DNA from: Candidatus Eisenbacteria bacterium
GTDB lineage: Bacteria; Eisenbacteria; RBG-16-71-46; JACRLI01
Length of the DNA stretch: 64,000 bases
Assembly: GCA_016235265.1 (NCBI GenBank)
Contig: JACRLI010000002.1
Span: 216,871 to 280,870, forward strand
Reading direction: 5' to 3'
In this document: piece by piece, positions 27,299 to 34,965 of the stretch
How the letters are laid out: every line of letters starts with the position of its first letter
How positions within the stretch are numbered: position 1 is the stretch's first letter
Notes under the pieces: generated by a model
What the model was told of the DNA's origin: nothing
Seen by the model: the letters and a program-made list of their open reading frames with translations, nothing else
Database searches by the model: none
Translations under genes and position numbers: made by a program

Positions 27299-27763
27299 AT
27301 GGAGACCTTGACCGTCGAAGTCGGCAGCCCGGCGCCGGACTTCGAATTGCCGGGAACCGGCGGGGAGACCTTCCGCCTCTCGGACTACAGGGGCAAGAAG
27401 AACGTCCTGCTGGTGTTCTACCCGCTGGACTGGTCGCCCGTGTGCAGCAACCAGCTGCCCGCGCTGCAGGGTGACAAGGGCAGGTTCGACGGGCTGGACA
27501 CCCAGGTGCTGGGCATCTCGGTGGACAGCCGCTGGTCGCACGACGCCTTCTCCCGCAGCCTGGGGCTGGGCTTCCCGCTGCTGGCCGACATCCACCGCTC
27601 GGTGCTGCGCCAGTACGGCATGCTCCGCGAGAAGGACAATATCTCCGAGCGCGCGCTGCTGATCGTGGACAAGAAGGGCGTCGTCCGCTACCGGCACATC
27701 TTCGAGATCGGGAAGGTCCCTTCGCACGACGAGGCGCTCCGGGTCCTCCAGTCGCTGGCGTAG
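27299..27763 (+). CDS. 1-Cys peroxiredoxin (AhpE/Bcp-like)
   Basis: A 154-residue thioredoxin-fold thiol peroxidase that reduces hydroperoxides. The peroxidatic site reads [12 protein letters not shown], with Cys49 the only cysteine in the protein, so resolution must come from an external thiol. The usual P-x-x-x-T/S-x-x-C pattern is kept with Ser46. [16 protein letters not shown] is the standard C-terminal strand with the conserved Arg region. A GGAAGAG Shine-Dalgarno abuts the ATG. It has its own promoter and terminator and so is a single-gene unit. Confidence 0.92.
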   Translation: METLTVEVGSPAPDFELPGTGGETFRLSDYRGKKNVLLVFYPLDWSPVCSNQLPALQGDKGRFDGLDTQVLGISVDSRWSHDAFSRSLGLGFPLLADIHRSVLRQYGMLREKDNISERALLIVDKKGVVRYRHIFEIGKVPSHDEALRVLQSLA

Positions 27764-27786
27764 CCCGGAGGCCGCGCCCCATTTCG

Positions 27787-27832
27787 GCCGGAGGCCCGCG
27801 CCCGCGCGGCAGGGTCTCCGGCTCACGTTTTT
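27787..27832 (+). terminator. intrinsic terminator after the peroxiredoxin gene
   Basis: An 11-bp stem with one mismatch (GCCGGAGGCCC at 27787-27797 pairing with GGGTCTCCGGC at 27812-27822), then five T at 27828-27832. It also lies just upstream of purD. Confidence 0.65.
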
Positions 27833-27847
27833 CCACGGGGAGTGAAT

Positions 27848-30157
27848 GTGTCCAGGATGAGGGTTCTGCTGGTGGGTGGTGGGGCGCGCGAGCACGCGCT
27901 GGCCGAGGCCATCCTGCGGGGGCCGGAGCCCGTGGACCTGATCGCCGCCCCGGGCAACGCGGGCATCGCGCGCGTGGCCCGCTGCGTGGCCCTTCCCGAC
28001 GACTCCCCGGAGGCGCTGGTGCGCCTCGCACTGGAGCACGCCGTGGACCTGGTGGTCATCGGCCCCGAGGGCCCGCTGGTCCTGGGTGCCGCCGATGCGC
28101 TGCGCGCGGCGGGCATCCCCACGTTTGGCCCGGGCCTGGCCGGCGCGCAGCTGGAGGGCAGCAAGGCGCGCGCCAAGGAGTTCCTTCGACGCCACCATGT
28201 TCCCACCGCCGACTTCAGGGTGTTCGAAAGTTACCCGCACGCCCGCAGCTACGTGACGCAGGCGCGCGGTGGTTGCGTGGTTAAGGCAGATGGCCTGGCG
28301 GCCGGCAAGGGCGTGTTCGTGTCCAATACCGGGCGGGAGGCCGAGAAGGCGCTCCACCGCCTGATGGTGGAGCGCACGTTGGGCGATGCCGGGGCCACCG
28401 TGGTGGTGGAGGAGCGCCTGGAAGGCGCGGAGGCCTCGCTGTTCCTGCTGATGAACGGCCGCGAGGCCGTGGCGCTGCCGCTGGCGCGCGACTTCAAGCG
28501 CCTCCTGGACGGAGACAACGGCCCCAACACCGGCGGCATGGGCGCGGTGGCCCCGCACCCCATGTCCACGCCGGCGGTGTGGCGCCGCATCCAGAACCAG
28601 GTGATCGAGCCCATCGTGGAAGGCCTGGCGGAAGAGGAAATCGAGTACCGCGGGCTGCTCTACGTGGGACTGATGCTCACCGAGCAGGGCCCCAACGTGC
28701 TGGAATTCAACTGCCGCTTCGGGGACCCCGAGACCCAGCCGCTCACGCTGCTGCTGGACGACCCGTGGCTGCCGGCGCTGCACGCCGCCGCCACCGGGGG
28801 CGGGATGAAGGCGCCCCTGCAGCGCCATGGTTTCGCCCTCGGCCGGGTCATCGCGGGCGCGGCATATCCCACCGGCGGCGGCCCCCAGGTGATGTTGCGC
28901 GGCCTGGACGCCGCCGCGCGCGTGGAAGGCGCGCGCGTGTTCCACGCGGGTACCCGCGAGTCGGGGGAGGAAGTCTGGGGCGGCCCCGGCAGGATGCTCA
29001 CGGTGTGCGCCGTGGGGGACACCCTGGAGGAGGCCGGCCGCCGCGCCGACGAGGCCACCGCGTGCCTGAGCATTGACGGCGCTCAGTGGCGCACGGACCT
29101 GGTGGAGCGGGCGCTGGACGTGCCGCGCACCGAACGCGTCGAGACGCGGGTGATCCGCTCGGACGAGGCCGCGCACGATCCCTCCCGCTTCCACAAGCCG
29201 GCGTCGGGCGCGCGGCCCGCATACCGCCGCACGGGTGAGGGGGCACGGCCGGGTGGCCGCCGGTTCGGCGGCCCGGGGCGCGCGCGTCCGCCGCGCACCG
29301 CCCCGCGCGGGTCCGTGGGATCACGCCGGCCCGTCGAAGGGCGCCGCGAAGATGCAGAGCGCGGGCCGCAGCGGGGGCCCGTGGGGCGTCCGCGCCCCAC
29401 ATTCGCCGATAGGCCGCCGCGCCGGGATCAGGGCGATCGCCCGCCACGCCGGGACTTCTCGGAGCGCCCGCCGCGCCGCGACCAGGGCGATCGCCCGCCG
29501 CGCCGGGACTTCTCGGAGCGCCCGCCGCGCCGCGATCAGGGCGAACATCCGCCGCGCGCTCGCGCCCCGCGGCCGGGCGCCGGTTCGCGTCCGGGATTCG
29601 CTCCGCGCTCTGGCGGAGCGCGGCCGTTCCGCCCGTCGGGCCCGGGCGAAGGCCGGGGGCCGCGACCGGAGGGGCGCGCCCCGCGCAGGGAATTCATAGA
29701 TCGTCCGCCGCGCCGCGAAGGGCAGGACCGCCCGCCCCGCGAGCCGGGCTCCTTCCGGCGGCCGGAAGGCGCCGGGCCTCCTTCACGCGGCGGCGGAGCT
29801 TCGCGCCGTCCCGGGGGCGCCGGTTTCCGCGGTCCCGGCGGCGGTGCGCCGCGCGGTCCGGGTGGCGGAGCCGGCCGCGGCACCGGCGGGGGCGGGTTCC
29901 GCGGTCCTCGTACCGGTCCGCCCCGTGGTCCGGGTGCCGGTCCTCCTCGCGGTCCGCGTACCGGTCCGCCGCGTGGTCCGGGCTCCGGTCCGCCTCGCGG
30001 TCCGCGGACCGGTCCGCCGCGTGGTCCGGGCTCCGGTCCGCCTCGCGGTCCTCGTACCGGTCCGCCCCGTGGTCCGGGTGCCGGTCCTCCGCGCAGTCCT
30101 CGCACCGGTCCGCCCCGCGGTCCGCGCAAGGGCCCGCCCCGCGGATCGGGGCGTTGA
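27848..30157 (+). CDS. purD: phosphoribosylamine-glycine ligase with long Arg/Gly/Pro-rich C-terminal tail
   Basis: GAR synthetase, the second step of purine synthesis, ATP-grasp fold. The enzyme part (to about residue 425) has MRVLLVGGGAREHALAEAI, VVIGPEGPLVLG, KADGLAAGKGVFVS, NGPNTGGMGAVAPHP, EFNCRFGDPETQPL and the final QWRTDLVERAL, which is the normal PurD end. The frame then continues about 340 residues of disordered Arg/Gly/Pro-rich sequence: an 18-residue DRPPRRDFSERPPRRDQG-like repeat, GGG/RGP stretches and five 16-residue RTGPPRGPGAGPPRGP units. Start choices are GTG 27848 (5 nt after GGGGAG), GTG 27842 and ATG 27857. The tail is not part of the known PurD fold and resembles nucleic-acid-binding RGG tails. 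Confidence 0.88.
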   Translation: MSRMRVLLVGGGAREHALAEAILRGPEPVDLIAAPGNAGIARVARCVALPDDSPEALVRLALEHAVDLVVIGPEGPLVLGAADALRAAGIPTFGPGLAGAQLEGSKARAKEFLRRHHVPTADFRVFESYPHARSYVTQARGGCVVKADGLAAGKGVFVSNTGREAEKALHRLMVERTLGDAGATVVVEERLEGAEASLFLLMNGREAVALPLARDFKRLLDGDNGPNTGGMGAVAPHPMSTPAVWRRIQNQVIEPIVEGLAEEEIEYRGLLYVGLMLTEQGPNVLEFNCRFGDPETQPLTLLLDDPWLPALHAAATGGGMKAPLQRHGFALGRVIAGAAYPTGGGPQVMLRGLDAAARVEGARVFHAGTRESGEEVWGGPGRMLTVCAVGDTLEEAGRRADEATACLSIDGAQWRTDLVERALDVPRTERVETRVIRSDEAAHDPSRFHKPASGARPAYRRTGEGARPGGRRFGGPGRARPPRTAPRGSVGSRRPVEGRREDAERGPQRGPVGRPRPTFADRPPRRDQGDRPPRRDFSERPPRRDQGDRPPRRDFSERPPRRDQGEHPPRARAPRPGAGSRPGFAPRSGGARPFRPSGPGEGRGPRPEGRAPRREFIDRPPRREGQDRPPREPGSFRRPEGAGPPSRGGGASRRPGGAGFRGPGGGAPRGPGGGAGRGTGGGGFRGPRTGPPRGPGAGPPRGPRTGPPRGPGSGPPRGPRTGPPRGPGSGPPRGPRTGPPRGPGAGPPRSPRTGPPRGPRKGPPRGSGR
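29405..29559 (+). repeat. 54-bp tandem repeat in the purD tail
   Basis: About 2.7 copies of a 54-bp unit encoding DRPPRRDQG-DRPPRRDFSE-type peptide. Copies differ at a few third positions. In frame, so a length change would alter tail length without a frameshift. Confidence 0.75.
29909..30148 (+). repeat. 48-bp tandem repeat in the purD tail, five units
   Basis: Units at 29909, 29957, 30005, 30053 and 30101, each encoding about RTGPPRGPGAGPPRGP. The A/S choice at residue 10 alternates and the last unit has diverged (RKGPPRGS). Multiples of three keep the frame. Confidence 0.85.
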
Positions 30158-30181
30158 GAGCGCCAGCGAACGGGGACTTGC

Positions 30182-30796
30182 ATGTTGCGCGTGATCCCGG
30201 TTGAGCCTGCCGAAGCGTCGGTGCAGGAGGCCGTCGCCACGCTGCGCGCCGGTGGCTTGGTGGCCTTCCGCACCGACACCCTGTATGGAATCTCCGCCGA
30301 TCCCGCCCACGCGGGTGCGATGGCCCGTCTGCGCGCGCTGAAGTCGCGTGCGACCGGCGGATTCGTGAGCCTGGCGTCGGATGTGGCCATGGCACTGGCC
30401 GCATCCTCGGGCATCGACCCGCGGGTCACCCGTCTGGTGACGCAGTGCTGGCCGGGCCCCGTGACGCTGGTGCTCGCCGCCGGGGAGAGCCTCGCTCCCG
30501 GGCTGCGCTCCCCGGACGGTTCGTGGGCGGTGCGCGTGCCCGACCAGCCTTGGTGCCGGTGCCTCGTGAGTCGGCTGGGTGCACCCCTGCCCTCGACCAG
30601 CGCGAACCTGCCCGGCCGGCCGCCGGTCCGGGCCGCGACAGATCTGGCTGCCGATCTGGGGGATGACCTGGACCTGGCGGTAGACGGCGGGGGGGTGCCC
30701 GCGGAAACGCCCGCCTCCGCACTGGTGGATGCCCGCGCATGGCCCCCGAGGCTGCTGCGCGGCGGAGGACCGGAGCTGGCCGCGATGCTGCGCTGA
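30182..30796 (+). CDS. tsaC: threonylcarbamoyl-AMP synthase (Sua5/YrdC/YwlC)
   Basis: A 204-residue YrdC-domain enzyme that makes threonylcarbamoyl-AMP from Thr, bicarbonate and ATP for the universal tRNA t6A37 modification. Seen: AFRTDTLYGISADP (nucleotide pocket), LKSRATGGFVSLAS (Lys/Arg site), WPGPVTLVLAA, VRVPD and PSTSANLPGRPP, which closes the active site. The length fits the short TsaC form rather than two-domain Sua5. ATG at 30182, 24 nt after purD. It precedes a YwlE-like phosphatase, as in Bacillus. Confidence 0.93.
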   Translation: MLRVIPVEPAEASVQEAVATLRAGGLVAFRTDTLYGISADPAHAGAMARLRALKSRATGGFVSLASDVAMALAASSGIDPRVTRLVTQCWPGPVTLVLAAGESLAPGLRSPDGSWAVRVPDQPWCRCLVSRLGAPLPSTSANLPGRPPVRAATDLAADLGDDLDLAVDGGGVPAETPASALVDARAWPPRLLRGGGPELAAMLR

Positions 30797-30822
30797 CCGG
30801 TTCCGGCTGCGTCTCAGCTCCC

Positions 30823-30851
30823 TTGACCCAACCCGTTGACGCCGCTAGACT
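30823..30851 (+). promoter_or_regulatory. sigma70-like promoter, leaderless, for the YwlE-like gene
   Basis: TTGACC (30823-30828), a 17-nt spacer and TAGACT (30846-30851). The expected start site is at the ATG at 30860, 8 nt past the -10, so the mRNA should be leaderless. A second TTGAC lies at 30836. Confidence 0.6.
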
Positions 30852-30859
30852 TCAACCGA

Positions 30860-31354
30860 ATGTCCGACACTTCCACCTACTCGATCCTGTTCGTGTGCAC
30901 GGGCAACACGTGCCGCAGCCCGATGGCCGAGGCGATGCTTCGGGCCAAGCTGCCGCCGGAGGCGCGGGGACGGATTCGCGTGGCGTCCGCGGGGGTCGCG
31001 GCCGCGCCCGGAATGCCGGCCTCGGCGAACACCGTGAAGGTGCTCGAGCGCGCCGGGATTACCCCCGGCGAGCACCGCTCGCGCCCGCTCGCCGCCGCGA
31101 TGCTCGAGGCGACGGACCTGGTGCTCGCGCTCACCGCGGAGCACCGGCGCGCCATCCTGGGGATCCTGCCTTCGGCCGCGGAAAAGACGTACGTGCTCAG
31201 CGATTTCGCGGCTCCCCCCGGCCGCGAGGACGAGCTGGTGGTCCACGATCCCGTGGGCGGCTCGCTCGAGATCTACGAGGAGACATTCCGGCGCATCCGC
31301 TTGCACCTGGAGCGGGCCCTGCCCGAGATCCTGGGGCGCGTGGGCGCCGGCTGA
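30860..31354 (+). CDS. ywlE: low-molecular-weight phosphatase, YwlE-type protein-arginine phosphatase
   Basis: A 164-residue LMW phosphatase. The P-loop ILFVCTGNTCRSPMAEAM has Cys13, Thr17 and Arg19; VHDPVGGSLEIYEET supplies the general-acid Asp. In Bacillus YwlE the same loop (C-T-G-N-T-C-R) uses Thr to accept phosphoarginine instead of phosphotyrosine, whereas LMW tyrosine phosphatases have Ile/Leu there. The start is ATG 30860, supported by the leaderless promoter; a TTG at 30836 would extend into it. The neighbours tsaC, rpiB and glyA match the ywlE locus of Firmicutes. No arginine kinase (McsB) lies in the window. Confidence 0.85.
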   Translation: MSDTSTYSILFVCTGNTCRSPMAEAMLRAKLPPEARGRIRVASAGVAAAPGMPASANTVKVLERAGITPGEHRSRPLAAAMLEATDLVLALTAEHRRAILGILPSAAEKTYVLSDFAAPPGREDELVVHDPVGGSLEIYEETFRRIRLHLERALPEILGRVGAG

Positions 31355-31421
31355 CCTTGATGCACCCGGGCGCGGGACCCGCCCCGGGATGGGAACACAC
31401 CCGACTCGCGGAGAGACCTCC

Positions 31422-32378
31422 ATGGCGATCGACAAGGTCGAGAAGATCTGGATGAACGGGAAGCTGGTGCGGTGGGAGGACGCCAAGATCCACGTCATGT
31501 CGCATGTGATCCACTACGGGTCCGGCGTGTTCGAGGGCATGCGCGCCTACGACACGCCCAAGGGCACCATGGCTTTCCGCCACCCGGAGCACGTGAAGCG
31601 GCTCTTCGATTCCGCCAAGGTCTACCGCATGGAGATCCCTTTCAGCATGGAGGAGGTCTCGAACGCCATCCTCGAGACGGTCCGCGTCAACAAGCTCAAG
31701 GCGTGCTATATGCGCCCGATCGTGTTTCGCGGCTACGGCTCCATCGGGGTGAACCCGGCGGGCTGCGCCATCGACGTGGTGATCGCCGCCTTCCCGTGGG
31801 GCAAGTACCTGGGCCCCGAGGCGCTGGAGAAGGGCGCCAAGGTGCGGGTGTCCTCCTGGACGCGCATGGCGCCGAACACCTTCCCGGCCATGGCCAAGTC
31901 CTCGGCGAACTACATGAACTCGCAGCTGATCAAGATGGAGGCCATCGCCGACGGCTACGACGAGGGCATCGCCCTGGACGCGCGCGGCCTGGTCAGCGAG
32001 GGCAGCGGCGAGAACCTGTTCGTGGTGCGCGGCGGCGAGATCTTCACCCCGCCCATGGCCGACTCGGTGCTCATGGGCATCACCCGCGACACCATCATCA
32101 CCCTGGCCCGCGACCTGGGCTTCAAGGTCAACGAGCAGTCCATCCCGCGCGAGATGCTCTACATCGCCGACGAGGTGTTCATGACCGGCAGCGCCGCCGA
32201 GGTCACGCCGATCACCTCGGTGGACCGCGTCACCGTGGGCGCCGGCACGCGGGGCCCGGTGACCCGGCAGTTGCAGGAGGCGTTCTTCGACGTCATCGAG
32301 GCCCGCCGCCCCGACGCCTACCGCTGGCTCACGCCGGTCTACGAGGGAGTGCCGGTTGAAAGTCGCTCTGGGCAGTGA
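31422..32378 (+). CDS. ilvE: branched-chain amino acid aminotransferase
   Basis: A 318-residue fold-type IV PLP aminotransferase interconverting Val, Leu or Ile and their 2-oxo acids. The PLP lysine is Lys159 in PAMAKSSANYMNSQ, and DEGIALDARGLVSEGSGENLFVV is the signature segment. GSGVFEGMRAYD near residue 38 matches IlvE. ATG 31422 follows GGAGAG; an in-frame ATG at 31389 is less likely. It sits between the YwlE-like gene and rpiB, breaking an otherwise conserved order. Its 3' end overlaps rpiB by 23 nt. Confidence 0.94.
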   Translation: MAIDKVEKIWMNGKLVRWEDAKIHVMSHVIHYGSGVFEGMRAYDTPKGTMAFRHPEHVKRLFDSAKVYRMEIPFSMEEVSNAILETVRVNKLKACYMRPIVFRGYGSIGVNPAGCAIDVVIAAFPWGKYLGPEALEKGAKVRVSSWTRMAPNTFPAMAKSSANYMNSQLIKMEAIADGYDEGIALDARGLVSEGSGENLFVVRGGEIFTPPMADSVLMGITRDTIITLARDLGFKVNEQSIPREMLYIADEVFMTGSAAEVTPITSVDRVTVGAGTRGPVTRQLQEAFFDVIEARRPDAYRWLTPVYEGVPVESRSGQ

Positions 32379-32826
32379 CCACCGCGGCCTGGCGGTGAAG
32401 GACGCCGCGGTGGCCTGGCTCAAGGCCCACGGGCACCAGGTCACCGACCTCGGCACCCACGACGGCGGTTCGTGCGACTACCCCGACTACGCCTTCCCGG
32501 TCGCGGAAGGAGTGGCCCGGGGCAGCTTCGACCGCGGCGTGCTGGTGTGCGCCAGCGGCATCGGCATGAGCATCGCCGCCAACAAGGTGGACGGAGTGCG
32601 GGCCGCGCTGGTGGCCGACGCCGACACCGCGCGCATGACCCGGGCGCACAACGACGCCAACGTGCTGGTCCTCTCCGGGGACCGCACCCCGGCCGCGGCC
32701 GTGGGAGAGATCGTGGCCGCGTTCGTAGGGACCGCCTTCGATGGCGGCCGCCACCAGCGGCGCCTGGACCGCATCCGCCACTACGAAACCCGCCACCACG
32801 ACCCGGGAACGGAGTCTTCCCCATGA
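32356..32826 (+). CDS. rpiB: ribose-5-phosphate isomerase B
   Basis: A 156-residue RpiB/LacAB-family enzyme interconverting ribose 5-phosphate and ribulose 5-phosphate. Seen: [12 protein letters not shown] at the N-terminus, [16 protein letters not shown], the active-site Cys in [14 protein letters not shown], and [14 protein letters not shown]. The TTG start at 32356 (V/L-K-V-A-L-G-S-D) lies inside ilvE. The C-terminal tail is rich in His and Arg. The stop overlaps glyA (ATGA). Confidence 0.95.
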   Translation: MKVALGSDHRGLAVKDAAVAWLKAHGHQVTDLGTHDGGSCDYPDYAFPVAEGVARGSFDRGVLVCASGIGMSIAANKVDGVRAALVADADTARMTRAHNDANVLVLSGDRTPAAAVGEIVAAFVGTAFDGGRHQRRLDRIRHYETRHHDPGTESSP

Positions 32827-34076
32827 CCGCGTTGCAGAAGACCGACCCCGAGATCTTCGAGGCCATCCGCCGCGAGGCGCTGCGTCAGGACTCGGGCCTG
32901 GAACTGATCGCCTCCGAGAACTTCACCAGCGAGGCCGTGCTCGAGGCGGTGGGCTCGGTGCTGACCAACAAGTACGCCGAGGGCTACCCCAGGAAGCGCT
33001 ATTACGGCGGCTGTCACGAGGTGGATGTCGCGGAGGCGCTGGCCGTGTCGCGGGCGAAGGCGCTGTTCGGCGCCGACCATGCCAACGTGCAGCCGCACTC
33101 GGGCGCCTCGGCCAACCTGGCGGCCTACTTCACGCTCACCGACCACGGCGCCACCGTGCTGGGAATGAACCTCTCGCACGGCGGACATCTCACGCACGGC
33201 TCCCCGGTGAATTTCTCGGGCCGGTTCTTCAGGATCGAGGCCTACGGCGTGAGCCCCGACACCGGGCTCATCGACTACGAGGCCCTGGCACAGCAGGCCG
33301 AGCGGGTGCGGCCGGCGGTGATCATCGCCGGCGCCAGCGCCTACCCGCGACTCATCGACTTCGCGCGCTTCCGCCAGATCGCCGACTCGGTGGGGGCGAA
33401 GCTGATGGTGGACATGGCCCACATCGCCGGCCTGGTGGCGGTGGGCCTGCACCCCAGCCCGGTGCCGCACGCGCACCTGGTGACCAGCACCACGCACAAG
33501 ACGCTGCGCGGCCCGCGTGGCGGGATGATCCTCAGCACCGCCGAGCTGGCCACCGCGATGGACAAGACGGTGTTTCCGGGCATGCAGGGCGGTCCGCTGA
33601 TGCACGTGATCGCGGCCAAGGCGGTGTGCTTTCACGAGGCCGCGCAGCCGGCGTTCAAGATCTACCAGCAGCAGTGCCTGGACAACGCGCAGCGCCTGGC
33701 CGCGCGGCTGAAAGGCCACGGCTTCACTCTGCTGAGCGGCGGCACCGACAATCACATGATGATCCTCGACCTCCGCAACAAGGGCGTGACCGGGCGCGAG
33801 ACCGAGCGCTTCCTGGACGCGGCGGGCGTCACCGTGAGCCGCAGCACCATCCCCAACGACCCGCAGCCGCCCTACATCACCAGCGGCGTGCGGATCGGCA
33901 CCCCGGCCGTCACCACCCGGGGCCTCCAGCAGGAGCACATGGACCGCATCGGCGACGCCATCGCGAAGGCGGTGGACTCCCGCGGCGATGCCGCGGTGTG
34001 CGCCTCGCTGGCGGCGGAGATGCGCGAGCTGGCGACGGCGTTCCCGATCTACGGGGTGCGCGCGCCGGTGGCGTGA
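32823..34076 (+). CDS. glyA: serine hydroxymethyltransferase
   Basis: A 417-residue PLP enzyme converting serine and tetrahydrofolate to glycine and 5,10-methylene-THF. Typical segments: [43 protein letters not shown], and [11 protein letters not shown] with the PLP Lys226. [13 protein letters not shown] and [14 protein letters not shown] lie near the C-terminus. The ATG overlaps the rpiB stop. It supplies glycine used by PurD upstream. A strong palindromic hairpin follows 43 nt after the stop. Confidence 0.97.
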   Translation: MTALQKTDPEIFEAIRREALRQDSGLELIASENFTSEAVLEAVGSVLTNKYAEGYPRKRYYGGCHEVDVAEALAVSRAKALFGADHANVQPHSGASANLAAYFTLTDHGATVLGMNLSHGGHLTHGSPVNFSGRFFRIEAYGVSPDTGLIDYEALAQQAERVRPAVIIAGASAYPRLIDFARFRQIADSVGAKLMVDMAHIAGLVAVGLHPSPVPHAHLVTSTTHKTLRGPRGGMILSTAELATAMDKTVFPGMQGGPLMHVIAAKAVCFHEAAQPAFKIYQQQCLDNAQRLAARLKGHGFTLLSGGTDNHMMILDLRNKGVTGRETERFLDAAGVTVSRSTIPNDPQPPYITSGVRIGTPAVTTRGLQQEHMDRIGDAIAKAVDSRGDAAVCASLAAEMRELATAFPIYGVRAPVA

Positions 34077-34118
34077 GCCGGCGGCTCCCGGGTGGAGACC
34101 CCGGCAATTCGACCGTAC

Positions 34119-34147
34119 GGCCCCCCGGGCGGATCGCCCGGGGGGCC
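34119..34147 (+). terminator. perfect 13-bp hairpin after glyA
   Basis: GGCCCCCCGGGCG (34119-34131) and its exact complement (34135-34147) with a GAT loop. There is no T-tract, so it may be a Rho-independent-like stop of the GC-rich type or an mRNA-stabilising element. Confidence 0.5.
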
Positions 34148-34367
34148 GAAGTCTGCCTCCAGACACCCCGCGCAACACCTTGCAGGGCAAAGCGCATTGA
34201 TGCCCCGGCCGGCCCCTTCGCCGCGTTCGAGCGGGACATGCGATGCGCGGGCTAACCCGATGTCGGAGGCGATGGTGCCTGCCCCGGCCGACTTCATCTC
34301 CGTTGGTACGGTTGCTGCAAACACTCCGGCGGAACCCCAACTTGCCCAAGCAACCGAGGAGGTAGCC
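34148..34367 (+). other. intergenic stretch before the hypothetical gene
   Basis: With the hairpin, 291 nt separate glyA and the next start. The frame of the next gene stays open back to 34092, but codons there look random and the hairpin lies inside it. I see no convincing promoter; GAGGAGG before 34368 is a clear ribosome-binding site. Confidence 0.5.
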
Positions 34368-34808
34368 ATGTCCCGACGTCCGGACCCGCGGCGTCATCCC
34401 TCGACGTCGATGTGGGAAAGCGTCAAGAGCGGGGAGTGGCAGTACGGCAAAGCCCTCGCCCTGGCGTGGAACGGCGAGTGGATGCAGGCGCACGTGCAGT
34501 TCCAGGCCGCGGCGGAGAAGTTCCGCATCCGCGGCCCGGAGGAGATGCTCACGCGGGTCAACGTCCACCGCCAGATCCTCGAGTGCCGCTGCGATCACGA
34601 TCTGGAGCGCCGCCGCCAGCGCGCCGGCCGGGTGATGATGCGTCTCTCCCAGGTGAAACTGGTCGAGAGCTACCGGCCGCCCTTCCACCTGGAATCCGGT
34701 CCGCGGCTGGCCGAGAGCCTGTGGAAGGACCTGGAGCGCGAGGACTTCCTGGTGCCCGGGGTGGGGGATATCGAGATCGCCGACGAGATGGAAGAGCGAC
34801 TGGGTTGA
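34368..34808 (+). CDS. hypothetical protein, 146 residues
   Basis: I do not recognise a family. The predicted soluble, highly charged helical protein has no signal peptide or transmembrane segment. Trp-containing helices near the N-terminus (SMWESVKSGEWQYGKALALAWNGEW) look TPR-like: one or two short helical hairpins acting on repeated small/aromatic positions. The C-terminus is acidic (GDIEIADEMEERLG). The start ATG 34368 has an excellent GGAGG at the right spacing. It stands alone between glyA and the Bat operon, with a hairpin (34820-34835) after its stop. Confidence 0.6.
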   Translation: MSRRPDPRRHPSTSMWESVKSGEWQYGKALALAWNGEWMQAHVQFQAAAEKFRIRGPEEMLTRVNVHRQILECRCDHDLERRRQRAGRVMMRLSQVKLVESYRPPFHLESGPRLAESLWKDLEREDFLVPGVGDIEIADEMEERLG

Positions 34809-34819
34809 TCGCTCCCGGA

Positions 34820-34835
34820 CCCGCCTCGCGGCGGG
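34820..34835 (+). terminator. GC hairpin with TCGC tetraloop
   Basis: CCCGCC / GGCGGG 6-bp stem with a TCGC loop, 11 nt after the hypothetical gene. No T-tract. It is followed by further GC-rich inverted repeats up to about 34930. Confidence 0.35.
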
Positions 34836-34927
34836 CCGCGGGCGGCGGGGCCGGACCGGGATCCCCCGGGCCGGCCCGCGCATTTCGGGGGGCCGGGACG
34901 GCCCCGATCCGGTCCCGGGACGGCCCC

Positions 34928-34957
34928 TTCCACGCGGGCGGGCCGCGCGGCTATACT
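34928..34957 (+). promoter_or_regulatory. candidate leaderless promoter of the MoxR/Bat operon
   Basis: A strong -10 TATACT (34952-34957) lies exactly 14 nt before the ATG at 34966. The -35 is weak (TTCCAC at 34928, 18-nt spacer). The predicted start site is within a few nt of the ATG. Confidence 0.5.
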
Positions 34958-34965
34958 GCCCTTCG

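Noticed and set aside
25751-29194. 1147-codon minus-strand frame
   Set aside because: It runs opposite gatB, the larA-like gene, prx and purD. No motif and no ribosome-binding site; it spans promoters and a terminator of real genes.
29405-30148. Possible CRISPR array
   Set aside because: The repeats are tandem, coding, of 48 and 54 bp without spacers, and in frame with purD.
29235-30429. Other frames within the purD tail, both strands
   Set aside because: Repeat DNA leaves several frames open; they lack starts with ribosome-binding sites and are mirror images of the tail.
34092-34367. N-terminal extension of the hypothetical protein at 34368
   Set aside because: It would translate a perfect palindrome; the ribosome-binding site is just before 34368.
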